Assembly (NCBI GenBank): GCA_964576075.1
Contig: CAZNTX010000001.1
Span: forward strand, 62,001-126,000
Length of the DNA stretch: 64,000 nt
Origin: Thermohalobaculum sp964576075
GTDB lineage: Bacteria; Pseudomonadota; Alphaproteobacteria; Rhodobacterales; Rhodobacteraceae
Direction: 5' to 3'
A program made the position numbers and the translations under genes. The notes beneath the pieces were generated by a model. The model was given only the letters and a program-made list of their open reading frames with translations, searched no databases and had not been told where the DNA came from. Positions 45,850-53,663 of the stretch are shown piece by piece (position 1 is the stretch's first letter; each line of letters opens with the position of its first letter).

Positions 45850-47400
45850 TCAGAGGAGAAGATCCTCCGCCCCGAGCCCCTCGGCCCCCAGGACGCGGAT
45901 CGCCGCATCCGCCGGGCCGAAGACCCCGCCCTCGGCGATGTTGAGCAGGATCGTCTCGCCGCGGATCCAGACCTGCCCGAGCCCGGTGAAGCCGTCCTCG
46001 ACAACCTCGAGCCCGCCGAAGGCCGTCAGGTCGATCGCATCCTCGCCGCCCGCGTCGAAATTGCGGAGGATGTCGAGCGGACGGGCGGCGGCGAGGTCCT
46101 CGGGGGCGAAGACGATGCGGTCTGCCGCGTCGTCGACCCCGGCATCGAGGAGATCGCGCCCCGGCCCGCCGCGGAGCACATCCGCCCCGGCATCGCCGAA
46201 GAGCGCGTCGTCGCCCGCCCCTCCGTCGAGCGTGTCGTCGCCCCGGTCGGCCTCGATCCGGTCGTCGCCCTGCGCGCCGTGGAAGGCCTCCGCCTCCGCC
46301 TCGGCCGAGCCCTGGAGCGCGTCGGCCTTCGAGGTGCCCTCGATGGAGAGTGCGCCGTAGAGGAGCGCGTTCAGCCAGGTCGCGACCTGCCCGGTGGAGG
46401 CGTTGAGATCGCCGTCCTCGTTCAGATAGCGCTCCGTCGCGGGGTCGATTTCGAAGCCCATATGGTAGAGCCCGTCGGCCACCACGTCGATCAGGCGGAG
46501 ACCGCCGAGTTGCGCGGTCCCGCCGTCGCCCTGGATCAGGTGAAAGCCGGTCTCCACGCCCGCCTCGTCGTCGCCGTGGAGCCGGGTCCACTCGGCGAGC
46601 AGGGCGGGGTCGGCGCGGATATGGGCGGTGACGGCGGCGGCCTCTGCGGCGGTGATGCGGGCGTCCGCCCCGGCACCGGTGGCCTCGATCGCGGCAAGCA
46701 GGATGGCGTTCATCGCGTCCGCCGCCGCTGCGCCCGCGAGGATGTCCCCGGGTGCTGTGAGCCGGGCGAGGCCGTCGTCGGAGAGGGCGGCGTCGACGAT
46801 CCGGTCGAGCCCGGAGCCGGTGGTGGAGAGATCGCCGAGGAAATAGGTCAGCACCTCGGCCATGCGCGCGACCGCGATGTTCTGCGCGCCGTCCTCGTTG
46901 ACGAAGCGGCCCGTCGCCGGGTCGATGTCGAAGCCGATGTGATAGATCGCGTCGGCGAGCGCGTCGACGGCGTTGACGCCGAACATGACCGTCCCCGCCC
47001 CGTCGCCCTGCACGCGGTGGAAGCCGGTCTCGACACCGTTCTCGTCGTCGCCATGGAGTCTGAGGAATTCGGCGTAAAGTGTTTCGTTTAATTGGATTTC
47101 AGCGTTGATCGCCTCGACTTCGGCGGCGTCGATCGCGCCGTCCTCCAGAAGGCCGAGATCCGCGACGAGGCCGACGATCATCGCGTTCAGCCCGTCGGCG
47201 GCCTGGGCGCCGGCGGCGATGTCCTCGGGCGGCGTGCGCTGGGCGAGCTTGGGGTCGGTCTCCACGATCGCGGTCAGCAGGTCGAGCCGGGTCCCCGTGC
47301 TCGCGAAGACGCTCTCGAGCTGGGAATAGAGGGGGAAGAGGTCGGGCCGGCTGCGGGTCTCCGGCTGGTTCGGCAGGCCGGGGGAGAGGATGAGGGCCAT
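45850..47400 (-). CDS. RTX-type secreted protein with a duplicated uncharacterised domain
   Basis: Protein of 516 aa without a Sec signal. Two copies of a domain of about 157 residues occupy 39-196 and 198-355; each holds RLHGDDExGVETGFH, a QGDG turn, a helix DxxADxxYHxGFxIDPAT and a NEDG end. Short acidic loops resembling degenerate EF-hands precede each. The C-terminal part (374-422) has RTX calcium repeats such as GGAGDDALFGDAGADVLRGG, then a domain ending GAEDLLL, which fits type I secretion. No transporter genes are nearby. AAGGAG precedes ATG 47400. The domain is not one I recognise; adhesin or surface-layer roles are guesses. Confidence 0.75.
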   Translation of the reverse strand: MALILSPGLPNQPETRSRPDLFPLYSQLESVFASTGTRLDLLTAIVETDPKLAQRTPPEDIAAGAQAADGLNAMIVGLVADLGLLEDGAIDAAEVEAINAEIQLNETLYAEFLRLHGDDENGVETGFHRVQGDGAGTVMFGVNAVDALADAIYHIGFDIDPATGRFVNEDGAQNIAVARMAEVLTYFLGDLSTTGSGLDRIVDAALSDDGLARLTAPGDILAGAAAADAMNAILLAAIEATGAGADARITAAEAAAVTAHIRADPALLAEWTRLHGDDEAGVETGFHLIQGDGGTAQLGGLRLIDVVADGLYHMGFEIDPATERYLNEDGDLNASTGQVATWLNALLYGALSIEGTSKADALQGSAEAEAEAFHGAQGDDRIEADRGDDTLDGGAGDDALFGDAGADVLRGGPGRDLLDAGVDDAADRIVFAPEDLAAARPLDILRNFDAGGEDAIDLTAFGGLEVVEDGFTGLGQVWIRGETILLNIAEGGVFGPADAAIRVLGAEGLGAEDLLL

Positions 47401-47540
47401 GCTGGGTCTCCTTGGATCTCATAAATGGGCTCTGCGCCCATATGTGCAAAATACCCAGATTCGGCGATCAAGGCAATCGGGGCGAGGGCAGCGTCGCCTG
47501 CGACGGTTAGCGATGCGTTACCGCCGACTGTCCTTTCCGA
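47401..47540. other. Spacer between the RTX gene and the btuB promoter
   Basis: A/T-richer than the rest of the window. It contains an inverted repeat ATGGGC (47425-47430) / GCCCAT (47436-47441) with a 5-base loop, about 25-40 bases upstream of the RTX start on the minus strand, thus a possible operator or leader hairpin of that gene. No further element is evident. Confidence 0.4.
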
Positions 47541-47568
47541 TTGACGGCCCGGTTCGGGCGGGGATACT
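47541..47568 (+). promoter_or_regulatory. Promoter of the cobalamin riboswitch and btuB-like gene
   Basis: TTGACG (47541-47546) and GATACT (47563-47568) are separated by 16 bases, a good match to a housekeeping promoter. The predicted start, near 47575, coincides with the first bases of the riboswitch, which supports it. Confidence 0.6.
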
Positions 47569-47570
47569 GG

Positions 47571-47765
47571 CGCTGGTTCTGGTCTCCGCCGGGCGCGAGC
47601 GCGGCGGACGAAGAGGGAACGCGGTGCGGCCTCCGGGCCCAATCCGCGGCTGCCCCCGCAACTGTGAGCGGCGAGCCCAGTCCCGATATGCCACTGGCCG
47701 GACGGCCGGGAAGGCGGGACGAGGGCGGCGACCCGCGAGCCAGGAGACCTGCCAGGGCCGTCACC
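47571..47765 (+). promoter_or_regulatory. Cobalamin (B12) riboswitch
   Basis: Contains the conserved core in order: AGAGGGAACGCGGTGCGG (47612-47629), AATCC then GCTGCCCCCGCAACTGTGAGC (about 47649-47669), GCCACTGG (47690-47697), GGGAAGGCGGGACGAGGGC, and the B12 box GCGAGCCAGGAGACCTGCC (47735-47753). It lies about 150 bases upstream of the TonB receptor start. Adenosylcobalamin binding would reduce expression of the receptor and following ATPase. Family assignment is certain in my reading; the exact ends are approximate. Confidence 0.95.
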
Positions 47766-47913
47766 CTTCCGGGGCGCGGGGCGTGCCCATGGAGCGGTCT
47801 TTTCCGCAGAGGTGAGTCGAAATCGTCGGCGTGCCCGGGGCGCGGCCCCGGCCGTCGGCGCGGTGCAACCGATGCGGACCGCGCTTGCGGCCGCGAACGG
47901 GGGAGTGTGACGG

Positions 47914-49836
47914 ATGCGCGCGAGCCATCTGATCGCCGCGGCCGTGGCCGCGATGCCCGCCGCCCTGGCGGCGCAGGAGGACGAGCCCTTGGTCCTCGAG
48001 GAAATCCTGGTCTCGGGGGGGCGCACGCCGATCGGCGTGGACGAGATCGGCCGGGCCTACACGGTCCTCACCCGCGAGCAACTGGAGGCGCGCGGGGACC
48101 GCTATGTCGCCGATGCGCTGCGCTCGGTCCCCGGCGTCTCTGTGACGCGCGGCGGCAGCACCGGCGGCTTCACCGAGGTGCGCATCCGGGGGGCCGAAGC
48201 GAATCAGGCGCTGGTGCTGATCGACGGCATGGAGGTCGCCCCCGCCGCCACCGGCGCGCTCGAATTCGGCACGCTGCAGGTCGCCAATATCGAGCGGATC
48301 GAGGTGATCCGGGGCCCGCAATCCTCGCTCTTCGGCTCCAACGCCGCGGCGGGCGTGATCTCCATCGTCACCCGCGGCGGACGGCGCGAGACCGTGGACT
48401 TCTCGGCGAGCGTCGAGGGCGGCTCGGACGGCACCACCGCCGTCTCCGCCTTCGTCGGCGGCGGCGGGGCGGACTGGGACGGGGCGGTCTCCGCGAGCCT
48501 GCGCCGCGCCGCCGGCTACAACATCGCCACCGGCACCGACGACCGCGAGGGCGAGCTCGACGGCGACACCAACATCACCCTCGACGCCAAGGCCAATTGG
48601 GACGTCTCGGAGGATCTCCGCCTCGGCACGGCGCTGCGCTTCGTCGACCGCGAGACCGAGTTCGACCCGCAGCTCTTTCCGTTCCCGGCGGACGCGACCT
48701 CGGGCCTCGTCGTCGACGGCGACAACGTGACCGAGCAGCGCGACATCGCCGTCTCCGGCTTCGCCCGCTACGAGATGCTCGGCGACGCGCTCGTCCACGA
48801 GGCGCGCGTCGAATACACCGACAACCGCACCGACAGCCTCGCCGACGGCGCGCTCTCCTTCCGCAGCGAGAGCCGGCGGATCGAGGCCGGGCTGCAATCG
48901 AGCTACGCCTTCGATCTCGGCCCGGTCTCGAGCCTCGCGACCGCGGGGATGGAGGTCGAGCACGAGATCAACGAGGCGACCACCGGCGAGCAGACCCGCA
49001 CCCTCTTCGGCGTCGTCGGCGAATACCGCGCGACGCTCTTCCGCGATTTCGACTTGCAGGCGGGGCTGCGCTACGACTTCAACGACGCCTTCGAGGACGC
49101 GCTCACCTTCTCCGTCGCCGGCTCCTACCGGATCGAGGGGACGGGGACGCGGCTCCACGCCTCGGTCGGGCGCGGCGTGGTGAACCCGACCTTCATCGAG
49201 CAGTTCGGCTTCTTCCCCGGCTCCTTCGTGGGCAATCCCGATCTCGAGCCCGAGCGCACCTTCCAATGGGACATCGGCGTCGAGCAGACGCTGTTCGACG
49301 GCCGGCTGGTGATGGACGCGACCTATTTCCGCGGCAAGGTGACCGACGAGATCGTCTCCGGCTTCGACGCGGAGGCGGGGCTGCAGACCTCCGTGAACGC
49401 GCCCGGGGAGAGCCCGCGCCAGGGTGTCGAGCTCTCGCTCACCGCCCGCCCGGTGGCGGCGCTCGATCTGGTGGCGAGCTACAGCTACATCCTCTCGCAG
49501 GACGGCGGGACCGGGCTGCAGGAGGTCCGCCGCCCCCGCCACGCCGCGAGCTTCGACGCGATCTACCGCTTCGCGGACGACCGGGCGAGCCTCGGCGCGG
49601 GCCTCGCCTATTCCGGCGACCGGCGCGATTCGGACTTCTCGGCCGGCGTCTTCCCCGCGCCGCTGACGACGCTCGACTCCTACGTGCTCCTCCGCCTTCA
49701 GGGCAGCTACGAGGCGACGGAGAACGTGGAGCTCTTCGCCCGGGTGGAGAACGTGACGGATGCCGACTATCAGGAGGTGCTCAATTTCGAGACTCAAGGC
49801 GTCGCGGGCTTCGCCGGGGTCCGGCTGAACTTCTGA
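47914..49836 (+). CDS. btuB: TonB-dependent outer-membrane cobalamin receptor, BtuB-like
   Basis: Outer-membrane receptor of 640 aa. Signal peptide residues 1-21 (AAVAAMPAALAAQ). A TonB-box-like LEEILVSG precedes the plug domain (about 45-155), with LRSVPGVSVTRGG, VRIRGAEANQALVLIDGMEV and IERIEVIRGPQSSLFGSNAA. The beta-barrel runs to the C-terminal strand ending LNF. GGGGGAG precedes ATG 47914. The upstream cobalamin riboswitch makes vitamin B12 or another corrinoid the likely substrate. The next gene, ten bases on, encodes an ABC ATPase. Confidence 0.93.
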   Translation: MRASHLIAAAVAAMPAALAAQEDEPLVLEEILVSGGRTPIGVDEIGRAYTVLTREQLEARGDRYVADALRSVPGVSVTRGGSTGGFTEVRIRGAEANQALVLIDGMEVAPAATGALEFGTLQVANIERIEVIRGPQSSLFGSNAAAGVISIVTRGGRRETVDFSASVEGGSDGTTAVSAFVGGGGADWDGAVSASLRRAAGYNIATGTDDREGELDGDTNITLDAKANWDVSEDLRLGTALRFVDRETEFDPQLFPFPADATSGLVVDGDNVTEQRDIAVSGFARYEMLGDALVHEARVEYTDNRTDSLADGALSFRSESRRIEAGLQSSYAFDLGPVSSLATAGMEVEHEINEATTGEQTRTLFGVVGEYRATLFRDFDLQAGLRYDFNDAFEDALTFSVAGSYRIEGTGTRLHASVGRGVVNPTFIEQFGFFPGSFVGNPDLEPERTFQWDIGVEQTLFDGRLVMDATYFRGKVTDEIVSGFDAEAGLQTSVNAPGESPRQGVELSLTARPVAALDLVASYSYILSQDGGTGLQEVRRPRHAASFDAIYRFADDRASLGAGLAYSGDRRDSDFSAGVFPAPLTTLDSYVLLRLQGSYEATENVELFARVENVTDADYQEVLNFETQGVAGFAGVRLNF

Positions 49837-49845
49837 GGCGCCGGG

Positions 49846-50634
49846 ATGGCCGCCCGCGATCTCGCGCCTGAGGCGCTCCGGCTCGAGGGCGTCTCGGTCG
49901 TCCTCGGCGGGCGGCGGGTGGTCGAGGCGGTCGATCTGGAGATCGGGCCCGGCGAATGCGTCGGGCTCATCGGGCCGAACGGGGCGGGCAAGTCGAGCCT
50001 GATGCGCGCGGCGCTCGGGTTGCTCCCCTGCGACGGCCGGGCGAGCCTCGCCGAGCTCGAGCCGCGCGCCCGCGCCCGCGCCGCCGCCTGGCTGCCGCAG
50101 GGGCGCGAGGTCGCCTGGGAGGTGACGGTCGAGACCCTCGTCGCCCTCGGCCGGCTGCCCCACCGCGCGCCCGGGGCGCCGCTCCGCCCGGCCGACCGTG
50201 CGGCGATCGCGGCGGCGCTCGCCCGCGTCGACCTCGCCCATCTCTCCGACCGCCCGGTCACCGAGCTGTCGGGCGGCGAGCAGGCCCGCGCGCTTCTCGC
50301 CCGCGCGCTCGCGCAGGAGGCGCCGGCCCTCCTCGCCGACGAGCCGGTCGCGGCCCTCGACCCCGCCCATCAGATCGCCACCATGGAGACCTTCGCGGGC
50401 CTCGCGGCGGAGGGCGGGCTCGTCGTCGTCGCGCTCCACGATCTCGGCCTCGCGGCGCGCTTCTGCACCCGGCTCGTGCTGCTCGACCGCGGCCGCATCG
50501 CCGCCGACGGCCCGCCGCGGGGGGTGCTCACGCGGGAGCGGCTGCGCGCGGTCTACGGCGTCGAGGTCCATCTCGCGGAGGCCGCGGGGGCGCTCGTCGT
50601 GCAGCCGATCGGCCTCGCCCGGCCCCGGGGCTGA
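49846..50634 (+). CDS. ABC transporter ATP-binding protein, FecE/BtuD-like
   Basis: ATPase of 262 aa. Walker A GPNGAGKS at 43-50, signature LSGGEQARALL, Walker B ALLADEPVAALD and the switch His in VALHDLGLAARF. Sequence context (FecE/BtuD branch) and the shared transcript with btuB, under the riboswitch, suggest corrinoid import. No permease gene follows on this strand; its membrane partner may be the 51426-52436 permease, which already has its own ATPase, or may be encoded elsewhere. It ends in an 8-bp palindrome that holds both convergent stop codons. Confidence 0.88.
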   Translation: MAARDLAPEALRLEGVSVVLGGRRVVEAVDLEIGPGECVGLIGPNGAGKSSLMRAALGLLPCDGRASLAELEPRARARAAAWLPQGREVAWEVTVETLVALGRLPHRAPGAPLRPADRAAIAAALARVDLAHLSDRPVTELSGGEQARALLARALAQEAPALLADEPVAALDPAHQIATMETFAGLAAEGGLVVVALHDLGLAARFCTRLVLLDRGRIAADGPPRGVLTRERLRAVYGVEVHLAEAAGALVVQPIGLARPRG

Positions 50635-50644
50635 GCCTCAGCCC
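50628..50644. terminator. Palindrome holding both convergent stop codons
   Basis: GGGCTGAG (50628-50635), one base, CTCAGCCC (50637-50644): a perfect 8-bp inverted repeat that includes the TGA of both ATPase genes. In RNA it would form a stem of about seven pairs with a short loop on either strand. No T-run, so any termination would be weak or Rho-assisted. Confidence 0.4.
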
Positions 50645-51429
50645 TCGCCTCCGAGCCGGGGCAGGCAGACGCGCCGCCCGCCCTCCGTGCGCTCCACCGC
50701 CACCGGCACGCCATAGACCTCGGAGAGCCGCTCCGGCGTCAGCGCCGCCTCCGGCCGGCCCTGGGCGAGGATCCGCCCGCCCGCCATCAGCGCCACCTCC
50801 GCCTCGAGCGCGAAGGCCTGGTCGGGGTCGTGGGTCGAGAGCACGACGCCGAGCCCCGCCGCCCCGGCCCCCCGCGCGAGGCGGGCGATCTCGGCGAGCA
50901 CCCGGGCCTGGTTGCCGAAATCGAGGCTCGCCGTCGGCTCGTCCATGGCGAGCAAGGGCGCCGCCTGCGCGAGCGCCCGCGCGATCAGCACGAGCTGGCG
51001 CTGCCCGCCGGAGAGCCGCCCGTAGTCCCGCTCCGCGAGATCGCCGATGCCGAGCCGGGCGAGCGCCGCCTCCGCCGCCGCCCGGTCCGCCGCGCCCGGT
51101 TGCGCGAAGGGGCCGAGCCGCGCCGTCCGCCCCATCAGCACGATCTCGCGGGCCGGATAGGGGAAGGGCGGCGCATGGGCCTGGGGCACATAGGCGATCC
51201 GCCGGGCGATCTCGGCGCGCGAGAGCCGGGAGAGGTCCGCGCCGCCGATCCGCACCCGCCCGCCGAGCGCGGGGATGAGGCCGAGAAGCGTGCGGAAGAG
51301 CGTGGTCTTGCCGCAGCCATTGGGCCCGAGCAGGCAGAGGATCTCGCCGGGGCCGAGGCCGAGCGAGATCCCCCGCCCGATCTCCGCCCGCCCGTGCCCG
51401 ATCGCGAGCCCCTCCGCCTCGAGCCTCAC
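50638..51429 (-). CDS. ABC transporter ATP-binding protein, FepC/BtuD-like
   Basis: ATPase of 263 aa. Walker A GPNGCGKT at 35-42, signature RLSGGQRQLVLIARAL, Walker B LLAMDEPTASLDFGN, and the switch His in STHDPDQAF. It pairs with the FecCD permease gene just upstream: GTG 51429 shares GTGA with that stop. This is the more certain ATPase of the binding-protein/permease/ATPase set. Iron chelate, cobalamin or molybdate uptake are all possible for the class. Confidence 0.92.
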   Translation of the reverse strand: MRLEAEGLAIGHGRAEIGRGISLGLGPGEILCLLGPNGCGKTTLFRTLLGLIPALGGRVRIGGADLSRLSRAEIARRIAYVPQAHAPPFPYPAREIVLMGRTARLGPFAQPGAADRAAAEAALARLGIGDLAERDYGRLSGGQRQLVLIARALAQAAPLLAMDEPTASLDFGNQARVLAEIARLARGAGAAGLGVVLSTHDPDQAFALEAEVALMAGGRILAQGRPEAALTPERLSEVYGVPVAVERTEGGRRVCLPRLGGEG

Positions 51430-52436
51430 GACCAGGCCCTGCGCCCGCGCGCGAGCAGCCAGACGAAGAAGGGCGCGCCGATCACCGCCGTCAGGATGCC
51501 GAGCGGCACCTCCGTCGCCGCGACGGTCCGCGCCAGCGTGTCGACGACCAGGAGATAGCCCGCCCCGATCGCCGCCGAGACCGGCAGGAGCCGCCCGAAG
51601 CCAGGCCCGACCAGCATCCGCGCGATATGCGGGATGACCAGCCCGACCCAGCCGATCACCCCCGCGATGGCCGTCACGCTCGCCGTGACCAGCGTCGCCG
51701 CGGCGACGGTGAGGAGGCGGAGCCGACCGGCATCGACCCCGAGCGCGCGCGCCTCCTCGTCGCCCATCGCCAGCACGTTGATCCGCCAGCGCAGGAGCGC
51801 GAGCAGCCCGAGGCCGAGGACGACCGGCGGAAGCGCCGGGAGGACGTCGGCCCCGGTGGTCGCGGCGAGCGAGCCGAGCAGCCAGAAGGTGATCGCGGGG
51901 AGCTGGTCGTAGGGGTCCGCGAGCACCTTGACGAGCGAGGTGGCGGCGCCCGCGAGGGCGCCCACCACCACCCCCGTCAGCACGAGGATCAGCGTCGGGT
52001 CCCCCTGGCGCACCGCCGAGGCCACCACCCAGACGAGCGCCACCGCCGCGAGCCCCCCCGCGAAGGCCGCCGCCTGGATGCCGACCACGGGAAGCGACAG
52101 GAAGATCCCGAGCACCGCCCCGAGCCCCGCCCCCGCCGAGACGCCGAGGATGTCCGGCGAGACGAGCGGGTTGCGGAAGAGCGCCTGATAGGCCGCCCCC
52201 GCCGCCGCCAGCGCTGCACCGACGAGGAGCGCCGCCAGCACCCGCGGCAGCCGCAGGCCGAGCACGACGACCGCGGCCTGCCCCTCGCCCGCACCGAGGA
52301 GCGCGGCGAGCACCTCTCCCGGCGCGAGCGGATAGGGCCCGAGCATCAGCGCGCCGAAGGCGAGGAGGGCGAGCGCCCCCGCGAGCCCGGCCCAGAGCGG
52401 CAGCCCCGCGGCGAGCGCCGCGCGCGCGGCACTCAC
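51426..52436 (-). CDS. FecCD/BtuC family ABC permease
   Basis: Integral membrane protein of 336 aa, about ten helices, typical of type II importers. Family marks: RLPRVLAALLVGAALAAAGA then QALFRNPLVSPDILGVSAGAGLGA, LLGSLAATTGADV, and GVIGWVGLVIPHIARMLVG near the C-terminus. GTG 52436 overlaps the binding-protein stop (GTGA). It forms a dimer bound by the ATPase encoded next. Ligand as for the binding protein. Confidence 0.92.
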   Translation of the reverse strand: MSAARAALAAGLPLWAGLAGALALLAFGALMLGPYPLAPGEVLAALLGAGEGQAAVVVLGLRLPRVLAALLVGAALAAAGAAYQALFRNPLVSPDILGVSAGAGLGAVLGIFLSLPVVGIQAAAFAGGLAAVALVWVVASAVRQGDPTLILVLTGVVVGALAGAATSLVKVLADPYDQLPAITFWLLGSLAATTGADVLPALPPVVLGLGLLALLRWRINVLAMGDEEARALGVDAGRLRLLTVAAATLVTASVTAIAGVIGWVGLVIPHIARMLVGPGFGRLLPVSAAIGAGYLLVVDTLARTVAATEVPLGILTAVIGAPFFVWLLARGRRAWS

Positions 52437-53470
52437 CGCGGCGGATCCCCGGCGGCCCAGTCGATCAGCGCATCCAGCCGGGCCTCGTCGAGCTCGACCT
52501 GATAATAGAGCGCATAGTGCCGGCGCACCGCCTCGCGCAGATCGCCCTCCCAGCGCTCCGGCCAGAACACCGAGGCCAGCCATTTGAGCCCGATCATCCG
52601 GTTGATCGAGGGCGGGCGGTCGATCCACCCGAAGGGCACCGAGGGGGCGAGATACAGCCGCCCCCGCCGCACCGCCTCGATGCCGGCCCAGAGCGGGTCG
52701 TCCTGCACGGCGCGGTAGAACTCCGGGCTCCAGGTGACGATGGTGTCGGGGTTCGCCACGATCACCTGCTCGATCGAGGCCTGCACGATGCGCCCGCGCC
52801 CGGGCGCGTCGGCGACGTTGATGGCGCCCGCGCGCTCCAGGATCTCGGTGTTAATCGAGCCGCGGGTGCCGGTCTCGAGCCCCGAGGGCCCGCGCGCGAG
52901 ATAGACGCGGGGGCGGGCGTTCTCCGGCACCTCGGCGAGGATGCGGTCGATCTCCGCGAGCGTGCCCTCCACATCGGCCGCGAGCCGTTCGGCGCGCTCC
53001 TCGACGCCGAGGATCTCGCCCATCAGCCGGAGCGCCGCCGCGGTCGCCTCGAAGCGCCCGTCGATCAGCACGTACGGGATCCCGGTCTGCGCCTGCACCC
53101 GGTTCGCGAGATCGACGTAGGTGTCGCGCACCGAGCCGAAATCGAGGATGAGGTCGGGCTCCGCCGCGATCACCCGCTCGAGATTGGCCTCGCCGCCGCG
53201 CCCGGTGAGCCGGCCGGTCTCTGGCAGGTCGCGATAGGGGGGCGCGATATAGGGCCGCTCGCTCTCGCGCAGCGCCCGCGGCCAGCCGACCATCGTCTCG
53301 GGCGCGAGGACGTAGAGGAAGATCGCCGCCGGCGGGCCCGCGGCGAAGACGGTCTCGATGCGCTCGGGCACCTCGACCGCGCGCCCGGCGCTGTCGGTCA
53401 CCATCCGGGCCGGGGCGGGCAGGGCGAGGCAGGCGGCGAGGGCGGCGGCGATCCAGAGGCTCGGGCGCAT
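52433..53470 (-). CDS. Periplasmic binding protein, FecB/BtuF/MolA-type
   Basis: Type III periplasmic binding protein of 345 aa. Signal peptide residues 1-21 (LALPAPAR). Two lobes linked by a long helix: VTDSAGRAVEVPERIETVFA, GRGGEANLERVIAAEPDLIL and GRIVQASIEQVIVANPDTIV. The C-terminal lobe WIDRPPSINRMIGLKWLASV recalls iron-chelate and MolA (molybdate/tungstate) binding proteins, whereas the local btuB genes favour a corrinoid. AAAGGAG precedes ATG 53470. No riboswitch is seen upstream on this strand. First gene of the operon with FecCD permease and ATPase. Confidence 0.85.
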   Translation of the reverse strand: MRPSLWIAAALAACLALPAPARMVTDSAGRAVEVPERIETVFAAGPPAAIFLYVLAPETMVGWPRALRESERPYIAPPYRDLPETGRLTGRGGEANLERVIAAEPDLILDFGSVRDTYVDLANRVQAQTGIPYVLIDGRFEATAAALRLMGEILGVEERAERLAADVEGTLAEIDRILAEVPENARPRVYLARGPSGLETGTRGSINTEILERAGAINVADAPGRGRIVQASIEQVIVANPDTIVTWSPEFYRAVQDDPLWAGIEAVRRGRLYLAPSVPFGWIDRPPSINRMIGLKWLASVFWPERWEGDLREAVRRHYALYYQVELDEARLDALIDWAAGDPPR

Positions 53471-53663
53471 GGCGGGGCTCCTTTCCAGACGCCGCCATCA
53501 GGCCACAAGCGCCGCGCCCGGACAATGGCCGGTGCGTGCCGCTCGGCGGGAGGGTTTTCCATATGCGATTGCGCAGGCGCCGGGCGATGTGCTTGTCTCT
53601 TGGGCAGAACGCGGGGCGGCAGACCCCGCCCTGGGAGCGCAACGGGTCCGGGAGGCGCGGCCG

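Noticed and set aside
53471..53663. Glycine riboswitch before gcvT
   Set aside because: I looked for the paired conserved cores expected upstream of gcv operons and did not see them; the spacer is also short.
53471..53663. Second cobalamin riboswitch for the minus-strand binding-protein operon
   Set aside because: No reverse-strand B12 box or GCCACTG equivalent is present.
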